37,917 nucleotides of DNA, from the NCBI GenBank assembly GCA_903880005.1, contig CAIRNV010000142.1:1-37917 (forward strand). Direction: 5' to 3'. Shown here piece by piece: positions 8,560 through 20,237 of this stretch. Position 1 is the stretch's first letter; each line of letters starts with the position of its first letter. Below the pieces are notes generated by a model, which saw only the letters and a list, made by a program, of their open reading frames with translations, made no database searches and had not been told where the DNA came from. Source of the DNA: an uncultured Verrucomicrobiota bacterium. Its GTDB lineage: Bacteria; Verrucomicrobiota; Verrucomicrobiia; Limisphaerales; UBA9464. Made by a program: the position numbers and the translations under genes.

Positions 8560-9833
8560 GGACGGAGGGGCTCGGGCACGAGCACGGAGCCATCGGCTCG
8601 TTGGTGCGTTTCGAGAAGGGCCACGAAAAGCCGGGCGAGGGCCGTGCCGGAACCGTTGAGGATGTGCGGGAACCTATTGTCTCCGGATGCGGCATCCTTG
8701 AATCGGAGGTTCATGCGGCGGGCCTGGTAATCCTCGCAGTTGGAACAGCTCGACACCTCAAGGAACTGGCCTTGGCCGGGTGCCCAGACCTCGATGTCGT
8801 AGGTCTTGGCGGAGGCGAAACCCATGTCGCCGGTGCAAAGATTGATGACGCGATAATGGAGGCCGAGGCGTTGCAGGACGGTCTCGGCGTTGCGAACCAT
8901 GGCCTCGAGCTCGTCGTACCCGAACTCGGGCGGCACGATCTTGATCAACTCGACCTTGTCGAACTGGTGGACGCGAATCATGCCACGCGTGCCAACACCC
9001 GCCGCCCCGGCCTCGGCCCGGAAACACGGGGAATACGCGACGTAACGGACGGGAAGGTCGGCACCCGGGAGGATTTCCTCGCGATGGATGTTGGCGACGG
9101 GCGCCTCGGCGGTCGGGAGGAGGTAAAGCTTGCCGAGGGTGGAGGCGTCGAGGCCTTCCTGCACGGCATAGGCTTGGTCGCGGAACTTCGGAAACTGCCC
9201 TACGCCCACCATGCAATGCTCGCCGATGATGAAGGGCGGTGCGACCTCCTGATAGCCGTGCTCACGTTGATGAAGGTCGAGGAGGAAGTTGATCAGGGCT
9301 CGCTCCAAACGTGCTCCCCATCCGGTGTAGAGGAGGAATCCCGAACCGCTGAGCTTGGCGCCGCGCGCGAAGTCCACGAGGCGGAGCTTCTCGCACAAGG
9401 CGACATGGTTGAGGGGTTGGAAGGCAAAGGAGGCGGGGCTGCCCCATCGGCGAACCTCCGGGTTTTCCTCCGCCGTCGCCCCGAGCGCGACGCTGGGGTG
9501 GGGAACGTTGGGGATGGTCAGCAGCAGCTCATCCCGACGCATGGCGGCCTCGGCCACCTCATGGTCGAGCGCCGTGATGCGGTCGCCGATGGCACGGACC
9601 TCGGCCTTCTTGGCGTCCGCGTCGGCGGACTTCTTTTGGGCCATGAGGGCCCCGATTTCCTTGGAGGCGGCGTTGCGCTGGGCCTTGAGCTTCTCGACCT
9701 CCGCCAGCGCACAGCGCCGTCGCTCATCGAGCGCAAGGACCTCGGAGACCTTGGCGTCATCGCCGCCATGCCTTGAGGCGAGGCGTTCGCGCACGAGATC
9801 TGGTTTTTCCCGAAGCAACTTGATGTCCAGCAT
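8526..9833 (-). CDS. serS: Serine--tRNA ligase
   Basis: 435 residues, normal for the family. It charges tRNA-Ser (and tRNA-Sec) with serine. The N-terminal long antiparallel coiled coil that grips the tRNA arm spans roughly residues 30-100 (VEKLKAQRNAASKEIGALM, then many Ala/Lys/Glu). The class II catalytic core follows, with motif 2 around FRAEAGAAGVGTRGMIRVHQ and motif 3 NGSGTALARLFVALLE. The start is the ATG at 9831-9833 (MLDIKLLREKPDLVRERL), the family's invariant beginning. The frame stays open for 48 more codons upstream, but that extension does not match SerRS. No T-box leader is visible. It is convergent with, and overlaps, the ARPP-1 gene. Confidence 0.96.
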   Translation of the reverse strand: MLDIKLLREKPDLVRERLASRHGGDDAKVSEVLALDERRRCALAEVEKLKAQRNAASKEIGALMAQKKSADADAKKAEVRAIGDRITALDHEVAEAAMRRDELLLTIPNVPHPSVALGATAEENPEVRRWGSPASFAFQPLNHVALCEKLRLVDFARGAKLSGSGFLLYTGWGARLERALINFLLDLHQREHGYQEVAPPFIIGEHCMVGVGQFPKFRDQAYAVQEGLDASTLGKLYLLPTAEAPVANIHREEILPGADLPVRYVAYSPCFRAEAGAAGVGTRGMIRVHQFDKVELIKIVPPEFGYDELEAMVRNAETVLQRLGLHYRVINLCTGDMGFASAKTYDIEVWAPGQGQFLEVSSCSNCEDYQARRMNLRFKDAASGDNRFPHILNGSGTALARLFVALLETHQRADGSVLVPEPLRPYLGIDVIPIP

Positions 9834-10120
9834 GCCGGCGAGGATGGGAACCGCCGCGTTTGGGGCAATCCGGAACTTGGCTGCGATTTCATCGGGGCGG
9901 TCGTCCTGGCTGGACCTTGCTTCCCAAATCGTTCGGCCTTTGCTCGTTATCCCGCGCCTGTGAAACACCGGCGGCACGCCTCATTCATCCCCGTGTTACG
10001 GAGGAATCTGCGACGTCAACGCGTCCCCTCCGACCCCATGGCGCGTCCGAGCCCGTTCCGACATGCCACATCATGGGAAGTCGGGCTTTCAAGCGTCCCG
10101 CTCCCGCCCATGCTGGACGC

Positions 10121-11032
10121 ATGAAGCACCCATCCAGCACGACAGGCGACGGCCGACTGCGCGTGGCCGCCGCCCAGATGGTTTTTGCGCCGACCATCGA
10201 GGGGAACCTCGAGCGCATTGGCCTCGCAACCGGCCGGGCCGCAGGGCTCGGCGCCGACGTCATCTTGTTTCCCGAGTGCGCTACGACGGGGTATGGGATC
10301 GACTTTGGGAAGCTGGCGCGGCCCACGGTGGCTAGGGCGCTTCAGGCCGTCTCGGCCATGGCCGCGCGGCATCGAATCCACCTCTTGGTTGGGAGCCCGG
10401 TGTACATGGACCGGCGACGCCTCAATGCGCTCCTGTTGTTCAACCGTGCCGGCCGCCTCGTCCATGGCTATGCCAAGTGCCAGCTTACCGACGGTGACCG
10501 GCGCTGGTTTTCCCCTGGAAACGCCCTTTCGTTGTTCTCGATCGAAGGCATGGCGGCGACGGCGATCATCTGCCACGAGCGCCGCTACCCCGAGCTGGTG
10601 CGACTGCCGGTCATGGCCGGCGCGCAGGTCGTTTTCCATCCGAACGCCGGACTGGATGACCTTGCGGTTTCCAAGGCCAAGCGCGGTGGCCGTGACGGCA
10701 TTCCCGTGCGGGCCTTTGAAAACGCCGTTTACTACGTGTTCGCCAACTCGGTGGGGCCGCAGGGCGGCGGCAAGTGGTCGGCGGGCGACACGAAGATCGT
10801 TGCCCCGGATGGCTCTCTTCTCGGGTTGGCCAACAACCGGGACGCGGCATTGGTCGTTGCCGACCTCGACCCGGGCCTGGCGACGAGGAGATACGCGGCG
10901 GAGAGCCTTCAGCACCCCCGATTTCTCGCGCCCTACTGGAGGGCCATGGTGCGGGAGCTTCGACGCCAGGTGGTGATCTCAGACCGCGCCTACCGGGTCC
11001 TCATGAAGGAGCCCGCGCCGGGGACATCGTGA
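10121..11032 (+). CDS. Carbon-nitrogen hydrolase (nitrilase superfamily)
   Basis: 303 residues. The Glu-Lys-Cys catalytic triad of the superfamily is in place: E52 in FPECATTGYG, K119 in HGYAKCQL and C151 in AIICHERRYPE. The enzyme hydrolyses a C-N bond (amide or nitrile) in a small molecule; the exact substrate cannot be read from sequence. VRAFENAVYYVFANSVG and the closing VVADLDPGLATRRY are typical of aliphatic amidase/N-carbamoyl-type members. The ATG at 10121 was chosen because the triad spacing from it is normal; the frame is open further upstream without similarity. It is divergent from serS and convergent with gcvP, with 21 bases between the stops, so it is a single-gene unit. Confidence 0.88.
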   Translation: MKHPSSTTGDGRLRVAAAQMVFAPTIEGNLERIGLATGRAAGLGADVILFPECATTGYGIDFGKLARPTVARALQAVSAMAARHRIHLLVGSPVYMDRRRLNALLLFNRAGRLVHGYAKCQLTDGDRRWFSPGNALSLFSIEGMAATAIICHERRYPELVRLPVMAGAQVVFHPNAGLDDLAVSKAKRGGRDGIPVRAFENAVYYVFANSVGPQGGGKWSAGDTKIVAPDGSLLGLANNRDAALVVADLDPGLATRRYAAESLQHPRFLAPYWRAMVRELRRQVVISDRAYRVLMKEPAPGTS

Positions 11033-11053
11033 CGCGGGGCGGCCGCTTGCCGG

Positions 11054-13942
<2,889 letters not shown>

Positions 13943-13954
13943 GTTTTGTGGGGG

Positions 13955-13974
13955 GCCTGCCGACGTCGGCAGGC
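13955..13974. promoter_or_regulatory. 20-bp perfect palindrome just upstream of gcvP
   Basis: GCCTGCCGACGTCGGCAGGC is fully self-complementary and ends 12 bases before the gcvP start codon, where a ribosome-binding site would lie; none is visible there. It could be an operator for a dimeric regulator or an mRNA hairpin limiting translation. It may equally be a dispersed repeat unit. Confidence 0.5.
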
Positions 13975-14166
13975 ACGGGCGACGCTATTCCCGTCTCCCA
14001 TGACGGCAAGCGCCAATCCCTGGGCGTGCCACCCTCATCCAGCACGAGGACCGAATGAGCCACCGTCATCAAGTGCTGACGCCCGTCAGGCCCTCCATCC
14101 CCACCCGCTGACGGCCTTCCACGCCCACCTTGCATCGGACGACGTTCGTCGGGAGTCTCGCCCGTG

Positions 14167-15714
14167 ATGCTGGCGCGTTGGATGTTCACCTTGGGCTTCT
14201 CCCTCATTGCCTTGTCGGCGGGCCTCGTGCCGTTGGCCGCCGCCGATGCGCCGGGCGAGGAGCTGCCATCGTACGCGAATTGGGTTTCAGCATGCCGTCG
14301 ATTGCCCACGAACCGACGGTCAGGCGGCAACCCTGCCGCGCCCGCGACGCTGCCCATGCCAAAGTTCGCGGACTTTGGACGAGTCCTGGACGCCTTCTTC
14401 CTGGCGAGCCGCACGGGGGCGCTGGCCAATGGAACCCTTTGGGTGGGGGAAGGACGTTCGACACCCGAATTCCTCGACCCCGCGACGATGTACTACGTCG
14501 CGCCGGGAGCGCCCGCGATGACCTTCGTGCGCCCATTCCTGAACGGCCCGGCTCCGTCGTCGGCCTCCGGCGGCCCGGCGGCCTTCCGACCGTTCGTGCA
14601 ACGCACCCGCCTGCCGGAGGATGCCGAGGTGTTCGTCCACGCGGACTATCACGGCGACGTGCATTCGTTGGTAGGGGCCTTGGAATGGCTGAACGCCAAT
14701 GGCCGGATGAGGGGCTTCGAGATCGCCAAGCCCGGCTTTGCCATGGTCTTCCTCGGCGACTACGCCGATCGCGGCCGCCATGGCATCGAGGTGCTGGCCA
14801 CGTTGATGCGGCTCAAGCTCGCCAACCCGGATCGAGTCTTCCTCTGCCGCGGCAACCACGAGGAGGCCGCCATCGCGGCGCGCTACGGACTCCTCGCCGA
14901 GGGCCGCATCAAGTACGGCGACGCGTTTGACGTCCCCAAGGTCCTGCGCCTCTTCGACTACCTGCCCGTCGCCATCTGGGTGGGCACAGCCGGTCAATTT
15001 GTGCAATGCCACCACGGCGGGATGGAGCCGGGCTTCGACCCGCGAGCCCTCCTCGACGCGAGCCCCGCCAACGCATTCCAGTTCGTGGGAACCCTGGCTC
15101 AGGCGTCGTTCCTGAAATCCAACCCCGGATGCCTCGCCAACGACCCCGCCGCCCGCGCCCTCATGGGCAAGTCAGCCCGCGACTTCGTCCCCGTCGATCC
15201 CATCCATCCGGCCACGCTCGGCTTCATGTGGAACGACTTTACCATCGCGCCGGACGAGCCCGGCTTCGGCGTCGATCCCGGCCGGGCGTTCGTTTACGGG
15301 CGCGAGGCGACCCGCTTCCTCCTCGCGAGCGCGCGCACGGCCTCGAACGCCATCCACACCGTCTTTCGCGGTCACCAGCAAGCCTCCGTCCCGAACCCAA
15401 TGATGCGGCGGCTCGTCGCATCCCGGGGTGTCTTTCGTCATTGGCAGGACGGGGATTCGGTGGAGCGGCTCGACACCCCGATGGCTGCCATCGATTCCTG
15501 GATCGAGAAGTCCGGGGAACGTCGCGTGCCCGCTGCCTCCGTGTGGACGTTTAACATCGCCCCCGACACCGCTTACGGAGTGGCCAACAGTTTCGACTTC
15601 GATGCGTTTGGGCTCCTCCAGTTGGCGCGTTCACCCGCCGACTGGAGACTCCGGATCATCAACCTGAGGCCGGATGGAACCCAAGCCGGGGGCGGGCCGA
15701 ACGACGGGCGATGA
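14167..15714 (+). CDS. Secreted PPP-type metallophosphatase (calcineurin-like)
   Basis: 515 residues. A signal peptide (MLARWMFTLGFSLIALSAGLVPLAAADA, start to residue ~27) precedes a metallophosphoesterase with the PPP-family order of motifs: ADYHGDVH with G163-D164-V-H166, GDYADRG at 197-203 and GNHE at 229-232. These bind the two catalytic metal ions. A later histidine, in QCHHGGMEPGF, fits the fourth motif. GDxxDRG plus GNHE are the signatures of Ser/Thr protein phosphatases, but the exported location makes another phosphoester substrate just as likely. GGGAG at 14151-14155 lies 11 bases before the ATG; a GTG directly in front is in frame. It is convergent with the enolase-superfamily gene. 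Confidence 0.85.
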   Translation: MLARWMFTLGFSLIALSAGLVPLAAADAPGEELPSYANWVSACRRLPTNRRSGGNPAAPATLPMPKFADFGRVLDAFFLASRTGALANGTLWVGEGRSTPEFLDPATMYYVAPGAPAMTFVRPFLNGPAPSSASGGPAAFRPFVQRTRLPEDAEVFVHADYHGDVHSLVGALEWLNANGRMRGFEIAKPGFAMVFLGDYADRGRHGIEVLATLMRLKLANPDRVFLCRGNHEEAAIAARYGLLAEGRIKYGDAFDVPKVLRLFDYLPVAIWVGTAGQFVQCHHGGMEPGFDPRALLDASPANAFQFVGTLAQASFLKSNPGCLANDPAARALMGKSARDFVPVDPIHPATLGFMWNDFTIAPDEPGFGVDPGRAFVYGREATRFLLASARTASNAIHTVFRGHQQASVPNPMMRRLVASRGVFRHWQDGDSVERLDTPMAAIDSWIEKSGERRVPAASVWTFNIAPDTAYGVANSFDFDAFGLLQLARSPADWRLRIINLRPDGTQAGGGPNDGR

Positions 15715-15758
15715 CCGAGACAACCCCCTCGGACAGGCGGGGGGAGGGCCGGGGCGCA

Positions 15759-16862
15759 TCACTCGACCACAAGGACCGGTGGCCCCAACACGTCACGGCG
15801 TGGCTCCACTCCAAGGCCAGGGGCCGCCGAGGCCCGCATGAAGCCATCCACGCGCCGGGGCGCACCCTCGGCGATGGAAACGGTGACGTAGCTGTTGAAG
15901 TCCGTGCTGGTGAACCGAAGCGGCTCGGGCGTGCTATGGGCGACGTGGGCGATGGCGGCGGTCACGATGTCGCCACCCCACGAGTCCTCGAGCGTCATGG
16001 CAATTCCCATGCTGGCGCACAAGTCGCGCGCCTGCCGCGTGCGGGTGATGCCACCCAGCTTGCTGATCTTGAGGTTCACCACGTCCATGGCGAGGTCTGA
16101 TCGCGCCCGCAGGAGCACGTCCAGGCCATCGATGTTCTCGTCGAGCACGAAGGGCAGCCCGCATGCCCGTCGCACGGCCAGGCATTCCTCGTAGGTCAGG
16201 CATGGTTGCTCGATGTACACGTCCAGGTCCCGGACGGCCCGCGCCACGCGCACCGCCTCGTGCTGCGTCCAGCCCGTGTTGGCATCCGCCACCAAACGGT
16301 CGCCCGGACGCAGGACGCCACGGACGGCCCGGATGCGCTCGATGTCCGTGTCGGGGTCACCGCCGACCTTGAGCTGGAACCGCGAGTACCCCTCGGCGCG
16401 ATACTGGGCGACGCGACGTGCCATGGCGTCGGGATCTTCCTGCGAGATCGCGCGGTACAGGCGGACGGACTCGCCAAAGCGACCGCCCAGCAGGGTGCAC
16501 ACGGGCAGCCCCGACACCTTGCCCAGCACGTCCCAGCACGCCATGTCGATGCCGGACTTCACATGGGGATGCCCTTTCAAGCACGCGTCCATCTGCGTGT
16601 TCAGGACGCCGAGTTGGGTGGGATCGAACCCAAGGAGGCGCGGGCCGAGCTCCCGGATGCCGGACCTCACGCCCTCCGCGTAAGCTGGAAGGTAAAAGGG
16701 CCCCAGGGGACAAACCTCACCCCATCCCACCACGCCGGAGTCGGTCTCCACGCACACCACCGTGCTGTCGAAGACGGTGACGGACTTGCCGCCGGACCAC
16801 TTGTAGGTCGTCTCGTGCAAGGGCAGATCCACCCGATGCGCCAGGATGCGTGTGATCTTCAT
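15759..16862 (-). CDS. Enolase-superfamily enzyme, probable cis-3-hydroxy-L-proline dehydratase or hydroxyproline-betaine epimerase type
   Basis: 367 residues, the size of mandelate racemase/muconate lactonizing enzymes. The N-terminal capping domain has [17 protein letters not shown] and [18 protein letters not shown], then [19 protein letters not shown] and [17 protein letters not shown], which are close to the cis-3-hydroxyproline dehydratase/4-hydroxyproline betaine 2-epimerase group. Barrel residues: K165 in FQLKVGG (acid/base), metal ligands in [13 protein letters not shown] and DENIDG, and K265/K268 in LKISKLGG as the opposing base. ATG at 16862 gives the family's standard start MKITRI. 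It stands alone, without transporter or hydroxyproline genes, so the substrate is an inference. Confidence 0.82.
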   Translation of the reverse strand: MKITRILAHRVDLPLHETTYKWSGGKSVTVFDSTVVCVETDSGVVGWGEVCPLGPFYLPAYAEGVRSGIRELGPRLLGFDPTQLGVLNTQMDACLKGHPHVKSGIDMACWDVLGKVSGLPVCTLLGGRFGESVRLYRAISQEDPDAMARRVAQYRAEGYSRFQLKVGGDPDTDIERIRAVRGVLRPGDRLVADANTGWTQHEAVRVARAVRDLDVYIEQPCLTYEECLAVRRACGLPFVLDENIDGLDVLLRARSDLAMDVVNLKISKLGGITRTRQARDLCASMGIAMTLEDSWGGDIVTAAIAHVAHSTPEPLRFTSTDFNSYVTVSIAEGAPRRVDGFMRASAAPGLGVEPRRDVLGPPVLVVE

Positions 16863-16958
16863 GTGCGATGCGGCGATGTTGCAGCGCCGTGGGCATGGGA
16901 GGAACCGCGAAGCCCGTGGAGGGCGAAAATTTGGGTCGCATGCGCCCGGGGAACACGA

Positions 16959-16986
16959 TTGACGAAGGGGGGGCGATTGATAGTCT
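16959..16986 (+). promoter_or_regulatory. Candidate sigma-70-type promoter for the rpmH operon
   Basis: TTGACG (16959-16964) and TAGTCT (16981-16986) are separated by 16 bases, a reasonable -35/-10 pair 36 bases upstream of rpmH. The -10 box is only a partial match, and the sigma consensus of this lineage is unknown. Confidence 0.45.
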
Positions 16987-16993
16987 CCGCCGC

Positions 16994-17010
16994 TCCGCGA
17001 GTGTCGCGGA
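16994..17010 (+). promoter_or_regulatory. Leader hairpin of rpmH
   Basis: TCCGCGA-GTG-TCGCGGA is a perfect 7-bp stem with a 3-base loop, followed by CCCCATTTTTG and the rpmH start 12 bases later. It occupies the place of the ribosome-binding site, and no Shine-Dalgarno is seen. It could be an attenuator-like or autoregulatory structure. Confidence 0.45.
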
Positions 17011-17022
17011 CCCCATTTTTGT

Positions 17023-17160
17023 ATGAAGCGCCAGTATCAGCCCTCGAAGATTCGTCGCGTCCGCCAGCATGGTTTTCGCTCCCGGATGGCGACCAAGAGC
17101 GGACGCGGCATTATCAACAACCGCCGCCGCGTCGGCCGCAAGCGCCTGACGCCGGTTTGA
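17023..17160 (+). CDS. rpmH: 50S ribosomal protein L34
   Basis: 45 residues ([18 protein letters not shown], then [20 protein letters not shown]), the standard length and sequence for L34, a very basic protein of the large ribosomal subunit. It opens the conserved rpmH-rnpA-yidD-yidC-jag cluster and is followed by rnpA after 20 bases. In many bacteria this cluster sits next to dnaA and the origin; neither dnaA nor DnaA boxes are seen here. Confidence 0.97.
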   Translation: MKRQYQPSKIRRVRQHGFRSRMATKSGRGIINNRRRVGRKRLTPV

Positions 17161-17180
17161 TTTCACCCAGCACGCTCCGG

Positions 17181-17582
17181 ATGACTCCGGACCCCGCATC
17201 GGGGCGGCCCGGCCCACGCGGGCACGGGCTGCCCAAGACGTCCCGGCTGGTACATCGGCGGGATTTTCTTCGCGTGCGCGACGAGGGTCGCAGGCTGGCA
17301 TCCGGCTCGGTGGTGGTGAACTGGCTCGACCGGGAGGATCTTCCGCGCGGCGCACGTCTCCCATTGCTGGGCGTGATTACCACCAAGGCCTTGGGGTCCG
17401 CCGTCGTACGCAACCGCGCCCGGCGAAGGATGCGAGAGGCCTTCCGGATGCTTCGCCCCTCGATGTCCCGACCGGCTTGGGTCGTGTTGATCGCACGCCA
17501 TTCGATGAAGGACGCCGACGCCCCCCGGGTGGCACGGGATCTGGCTGCGGGACTTCGCAAGGCCCGGTTGCTCCCGGGATAA
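17181..17582 (+). CDS. rnpA: Ribonuclease P protein component
   Basis: 133 residues. Together with the M1 RNA it trims the 5' leader of pre-tRNAs. The RNR motif that binds the RNA is present as R77-N78-R79 in VVRNRARRRMREAFR; LLGVITTKALGSAV precedes it, as expected for the left-handed beta-alpha-beta crossover. The N-terminus (TPDPASGRPGPRGHG) is unstructured and species-specific; KTSRLVHRRDFLRV is the conserved beginning. The ATG at 17181 overlaps nothing; a TTG at 17157 that overlaps the rpmH stop is also in frame. It is followed by yidD after 12 bases. Confidence 0.95.
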   Translation: MTPDPASGRPGPRGHGLPKTSRLVHRRDFLRVRDEGRRLASGSVVVNWLDREDLPRGARLPLLGVITTKALGSAVVRNRARRRMREAFRMLRPSMSRPAWVVLIARHSMKDADAPRVARDLAAGLRKARLLPG

Positions 17583-17594
17583 GGGTCCCCTCAC

Positions 17595-17843
17595 ATGGGC
17601 AACCTCCAGGCATCGATGCTTTTCCTGCTGCGGGCATACCAATGGACCGTGTCGCCCGCCAAGAACGCGCTGCTGGGCGGGCCTTGCTGCCGGTTTACCC
17701 CCACCTGTTCCCAATACGCCATCGAGGCCATCGGACGGCACGGAGCCGCCCATGGGGCATCGTTGGCCATGCGACGCGTCTGCCGGTGCCATCCCTGGGC
17801 GTCCGGCGGGCATGATCCCGTTCCCGAGGCCATCCACGGCTAA
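17595..17843 (+). CDS. yidD: Membrane protein insertion efficiency factor YidD
   Basis: 82 residues. The family core is intact: [35 protein letters not shown] and [18 protein letters not shown], with the conserved cysteines. YidD is a small membrane-associated protein thought to help YidC insert proteins. It lies 12 bases after rnpA and 26 bases before yidC, so it belongs to the same transcript. Confidence 0.95.
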   Translation: MGNLQASMLFLLRAYQWTVSPAKNALLGGPCCRFTPTCSQYAIEAIGRHGAAHGASLAMRRVCRCHPWASGGHDPVPEAIHG

Positions 17844-17869
17844 CCTCCTCCTCAATCCTTTTTCTCATC

Positions 17870-19666
17870 ATGGACCGCAAGGGCATCGTCATCCTGGTTC
17901 TCGCCTTCGGCTTGTTGCTTGGCCTGCAGCCCCTCGCACGCTGGCTCTTCCCATCCTCGCAACGCCCCGTGGCGACCGGGACCAACGCCCCGGCCGTCGC
18001 GGGCTCGACCAACACGGCCACCACCAGCCCAACGCCCCCGTCCTTGCAAGGCGTGCAACCGCTGCCAGCCGCCACGCAGCCCAAGCCAGCCGGACCCGAG
18101 TCAACCCTCGCCCTCACCAACGGCTCCGCCCGATGGGTGTTCACGTCGCACGGTGGCGGCATCAAGCGGGTCGAGCTGCCAGGCCATGCGTCGTTGACGG
18201 GTCGCCACGCCAAGGGACGGTCCAACGGACCGGTCATCCTGAACCACGACGCGATGACGCCGGTGCTGGGTTGGATCGGTGCGGCGGCGGTCGAGGGCGA
18301 CGCCTCGTACTCGCTGCGACCGATCGAGCGCGGCGTGCGCGCCGAGAAAAGCGTGGGCAACGGGCTGTTCCTCGTGCGCGAGTACCGTCTCACCACCAAC
18401 GACCACCTCCTCCACGCCGTCGTCCGCATCGAGAACCGCACGGCCGGCGTCTTGGCATTGCCGGACATCGAATGGTCCACGGGCGCGGCCACGCCGATGA
18501 ACCGCCTCGACAAGGGCGAGATGCTGGCGGTGGACTACTTCAACGGCAGCAAGGCCGTCCAGACCCTTGGCTGGGTCTCCACGCCCGGGTTGTTCTGCAT
18601 GATGAGCAACCCCCGGGAGGAGTACCGGCAGGCCGAGGAGCCCGTTGTCTGGGCGTCGGTCCAGAACCAGTTCTTCACCCTCATCACGCTTCCCGACCGG
18701 CCGGCCAAGTCCTTTGCCGCGCGGCGCATCGCGCTCCCTACGCCCACCCCGGCCGACTTGGCGGCGGACCCGGAGCAGATGCGCTCCCCCGCCGCCGTCG
18801 CCACCCACGTGCAGTTCGGCGCGTCCAACCTCGAGCCTGGCAAGACGCTCGAGCACCGCTTCACGATCTATGCGGGACCGAAGGAGTACTTCGTCTTGTC
18901 GAGGCTTCAGCCGGCGTTCGACCAAACCCTGGGCTACGGCTTCTTCGGGTTCTTCGCGAAGCCATTGCTCCTGGGCATGAACTTCCTGCACTCGGTGCTC
19001 CGCGTGCCCTATGGGTGGTGCATCGTGGTCATCACGTTGTTGATCAAGGCAGCGTTTTGGCCCCTGACCGCCGTGAGCACGCGCTCGATGAAGCGCATGG
19101 CGGAGCTGGGGCCGCAGCTCCAGGCCATCCGTGACAAGTACAAGGACGACCCGCGTAAGCTGAACGAGAAGACGATGCAGTTCATGCGCCAGAGCGGGTA
19201 CAACCCCGTCTCCGGATGCCTGCCCGTCGTCGTCCAGATCCCCGTGTTCTTCGGCTTCTTCACCATGCTTCGGTCCGCCATCGAGCTGCGCGGGGCGTCG
19301 TTCTTCTGGTGCCCGGACCTTTCTGCGGCGGACACCCTCTTTGTGATCCCGGGCCTTGGGTTCATCCCGTTGCTGGGCGTGCCCGGCCTTGGGCTTCCCC
19401 TGAACCTGATGCCGTTGTTCTACGTGGGCACCGCCCTCTGGCAGACCCACCTCACGCCGCCGTCGCCCCAGATGGACCCCGTCCAGCAGCGACTCATGCG
19501 CTGGATGCCCCTCATGTTCCTCGCCCTGTTCTACAACTACTCCGCGGGCCTCACCCTTTACTGGACCGTCCAGAACTTGCTAAGCATCCTGCAAACGAAG
19601 CTCACCAAGTCCAACGTCCCCGCGACGTCCACGCCCGCCGCGCCGCGGCAGGGCCGACGCCACTGA
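17870..19666 (+). CDS. yidC: Membrane protein insertase YidC
   Basis: 598 residues, the long Gram-negative form. The first transmembrane helix (GIVILVLAFGLLLGLQPLARWLF) is followed by a linker rich in Thr, Pro and Ala, then a large periplasmic beta-domain (about 75-350). The conserved insertase domain starts near residue 370 (MNFLHSVLRVPYGWCIVVIT), with the arginine-containing hydrophilic groove region around RSMKRMAELGPQLQAI and four further membrane segments. It inserts and folds inner-membrane proteins alone or with SecYEG. The C-terminus is short and basic (APRQGRRH), which may contact ribosomes. Its presence in long form supports a diderm cell. Confidence 0.96.
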   Translation: MDRKGIVILVLAFGLLLGLQPLARWLFPSSQRPVATGTNAPAVAGSTNTATTSPTPPSLQGVQPLPAATQPKPAGPESTLALTNGSARWVFTSHGGGIKRVELPGHASLTGRHAKGRSNGPVILNHDAMTPVLGWIGAAAVEGDASYSLRPIERGVRAEKSVGNGLFLVREYRLTTNDHLLHAVVRIENRTAGVLALPDIEWSTGAATPMNRLDKGEMLAVDYFNGSKAVQTLGWVSTPGLFCMMSNPREEYRQAEEPVVWASVQNQFFTLITLPDRPAKSFAARRIALPTPTPADLAADPEQMRSPAAVATHVQFGASNLEPGKTLEHRFTIYAGPKEYFVLSRLQPAFDQTLGYGFFGFFAKPLLLGMNFLHSVLRVPYGWCIVVITLLIKAAFWPLTAVSTRSMKRMAELGPQLQAIRDKYKDDPRKLNEKTMQFMRQSGYNPVSGCLPVVVQIPVFFGFFTMLRSAIELRGASFFWCPDLSAADTLFVIPGLGFIPLLGVPGLGLPLNLMPLFYVGTALWQTHLTPPSPQMDPVQQRLMRWMPLMFLALFYNYSAGLTLYWTVQNLLSILQTKLTKSNVPATSTPAAPRQGRRH

Positions 19667-19736
19667 ACGGATCGAAACAGCGCGCCACGACGCATCCAGC
19701 CAAACAACGCCACGCCATCCCAGGGCGCCCCTCTCC

Positions 19737-20225
19737 ATGAACCCCGAAGCAAACCCCCACGTGCTCCCCCCGAAGGAGATGCTCCTCGAGATGCTCCAAC
19801 GCCTCGGCTTCAACGACGCCGAGGTCGAGGAGATCGACTTCGAGGGCCAGCTCATGCTCGACATCAAGACGGACGACCCAGGCCGCCTCATCGGCAGGCA
19901 AGGTGCAACGCTTGGCGACCTGCAATACCTCCTCAATCGCATCGTCCATCGCGGCGACGACTCCACGCCCCGCATCGTCCTCGACGTCGGGGGCTATCGA
20001 CGCCAAGCCCGCGAGCAGCTCGTCAAGCGCGCCCGCGAGGGCGCCGAGAAGGTCCGGCGCTGGGGCGATGTCATCGAGCTCGAGCCCATGAACGCCTACG
20101 ACCGCCGCATCGTCCACCAAGCCCTCAAGGATGATCCCGACATCGAGACCCATTCCGTCGAGGTCGAGGGATCCGACAAGAAGGTCATCCTCCTTCGCCC
20201 GCGTCGCCAACCGGCGGCCTCCTAG
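19737..20225 (+). CDS. jag: KH/R3H RNA-binding protein (Jag/KhpB family)
   Basis: 162 residues. A KH-like domain (about 15-85) carries the RNA-binding loop GRLIGRQGATLGDLQYLLN, and an R3H domain (about 95-160) contains ELEPMNAYDRRIVHQAL, with the R-x3-H signature. The protein binds RNA; in Firmicutes KhpB acts with KhpA in cell-envelope control. The N-terminal Jag_N domain is missing, as is common outside Firmicutes. It follows yidC after 70 bases, the usual place for this gene. Confidence 0.92.
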   Translation: MNPEANPHVLPPKEMLLEMLQRLGFNDAEVEEIDFEGQLMLDIKTDDPGRLIGRQGATLGDLQYLLNRIVHRGDDSTPRIVLDVGGYRRQAREQLVKRAREGAEKVRRWGDVIELEPMNAYDRRIVHQALKDDPDIETHSVEVEGSDKKVILLRPRRQPAAS

Positions 20226-20237
20226 CCCACGCCCGCC

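Noticed and set aside
9834-9977. 48-codon N-terminal extension of serS
   Set aside because: The frame is open, but SerRS begins at MLDIKLLREKP and the extension has no similarity to the family.
13943-14166. Possible glycine riboswitch upstream of gcvP
   Set aside because: No conserved aptamer core could be found on the minus strand; only the 20-bp palindrome stands out.
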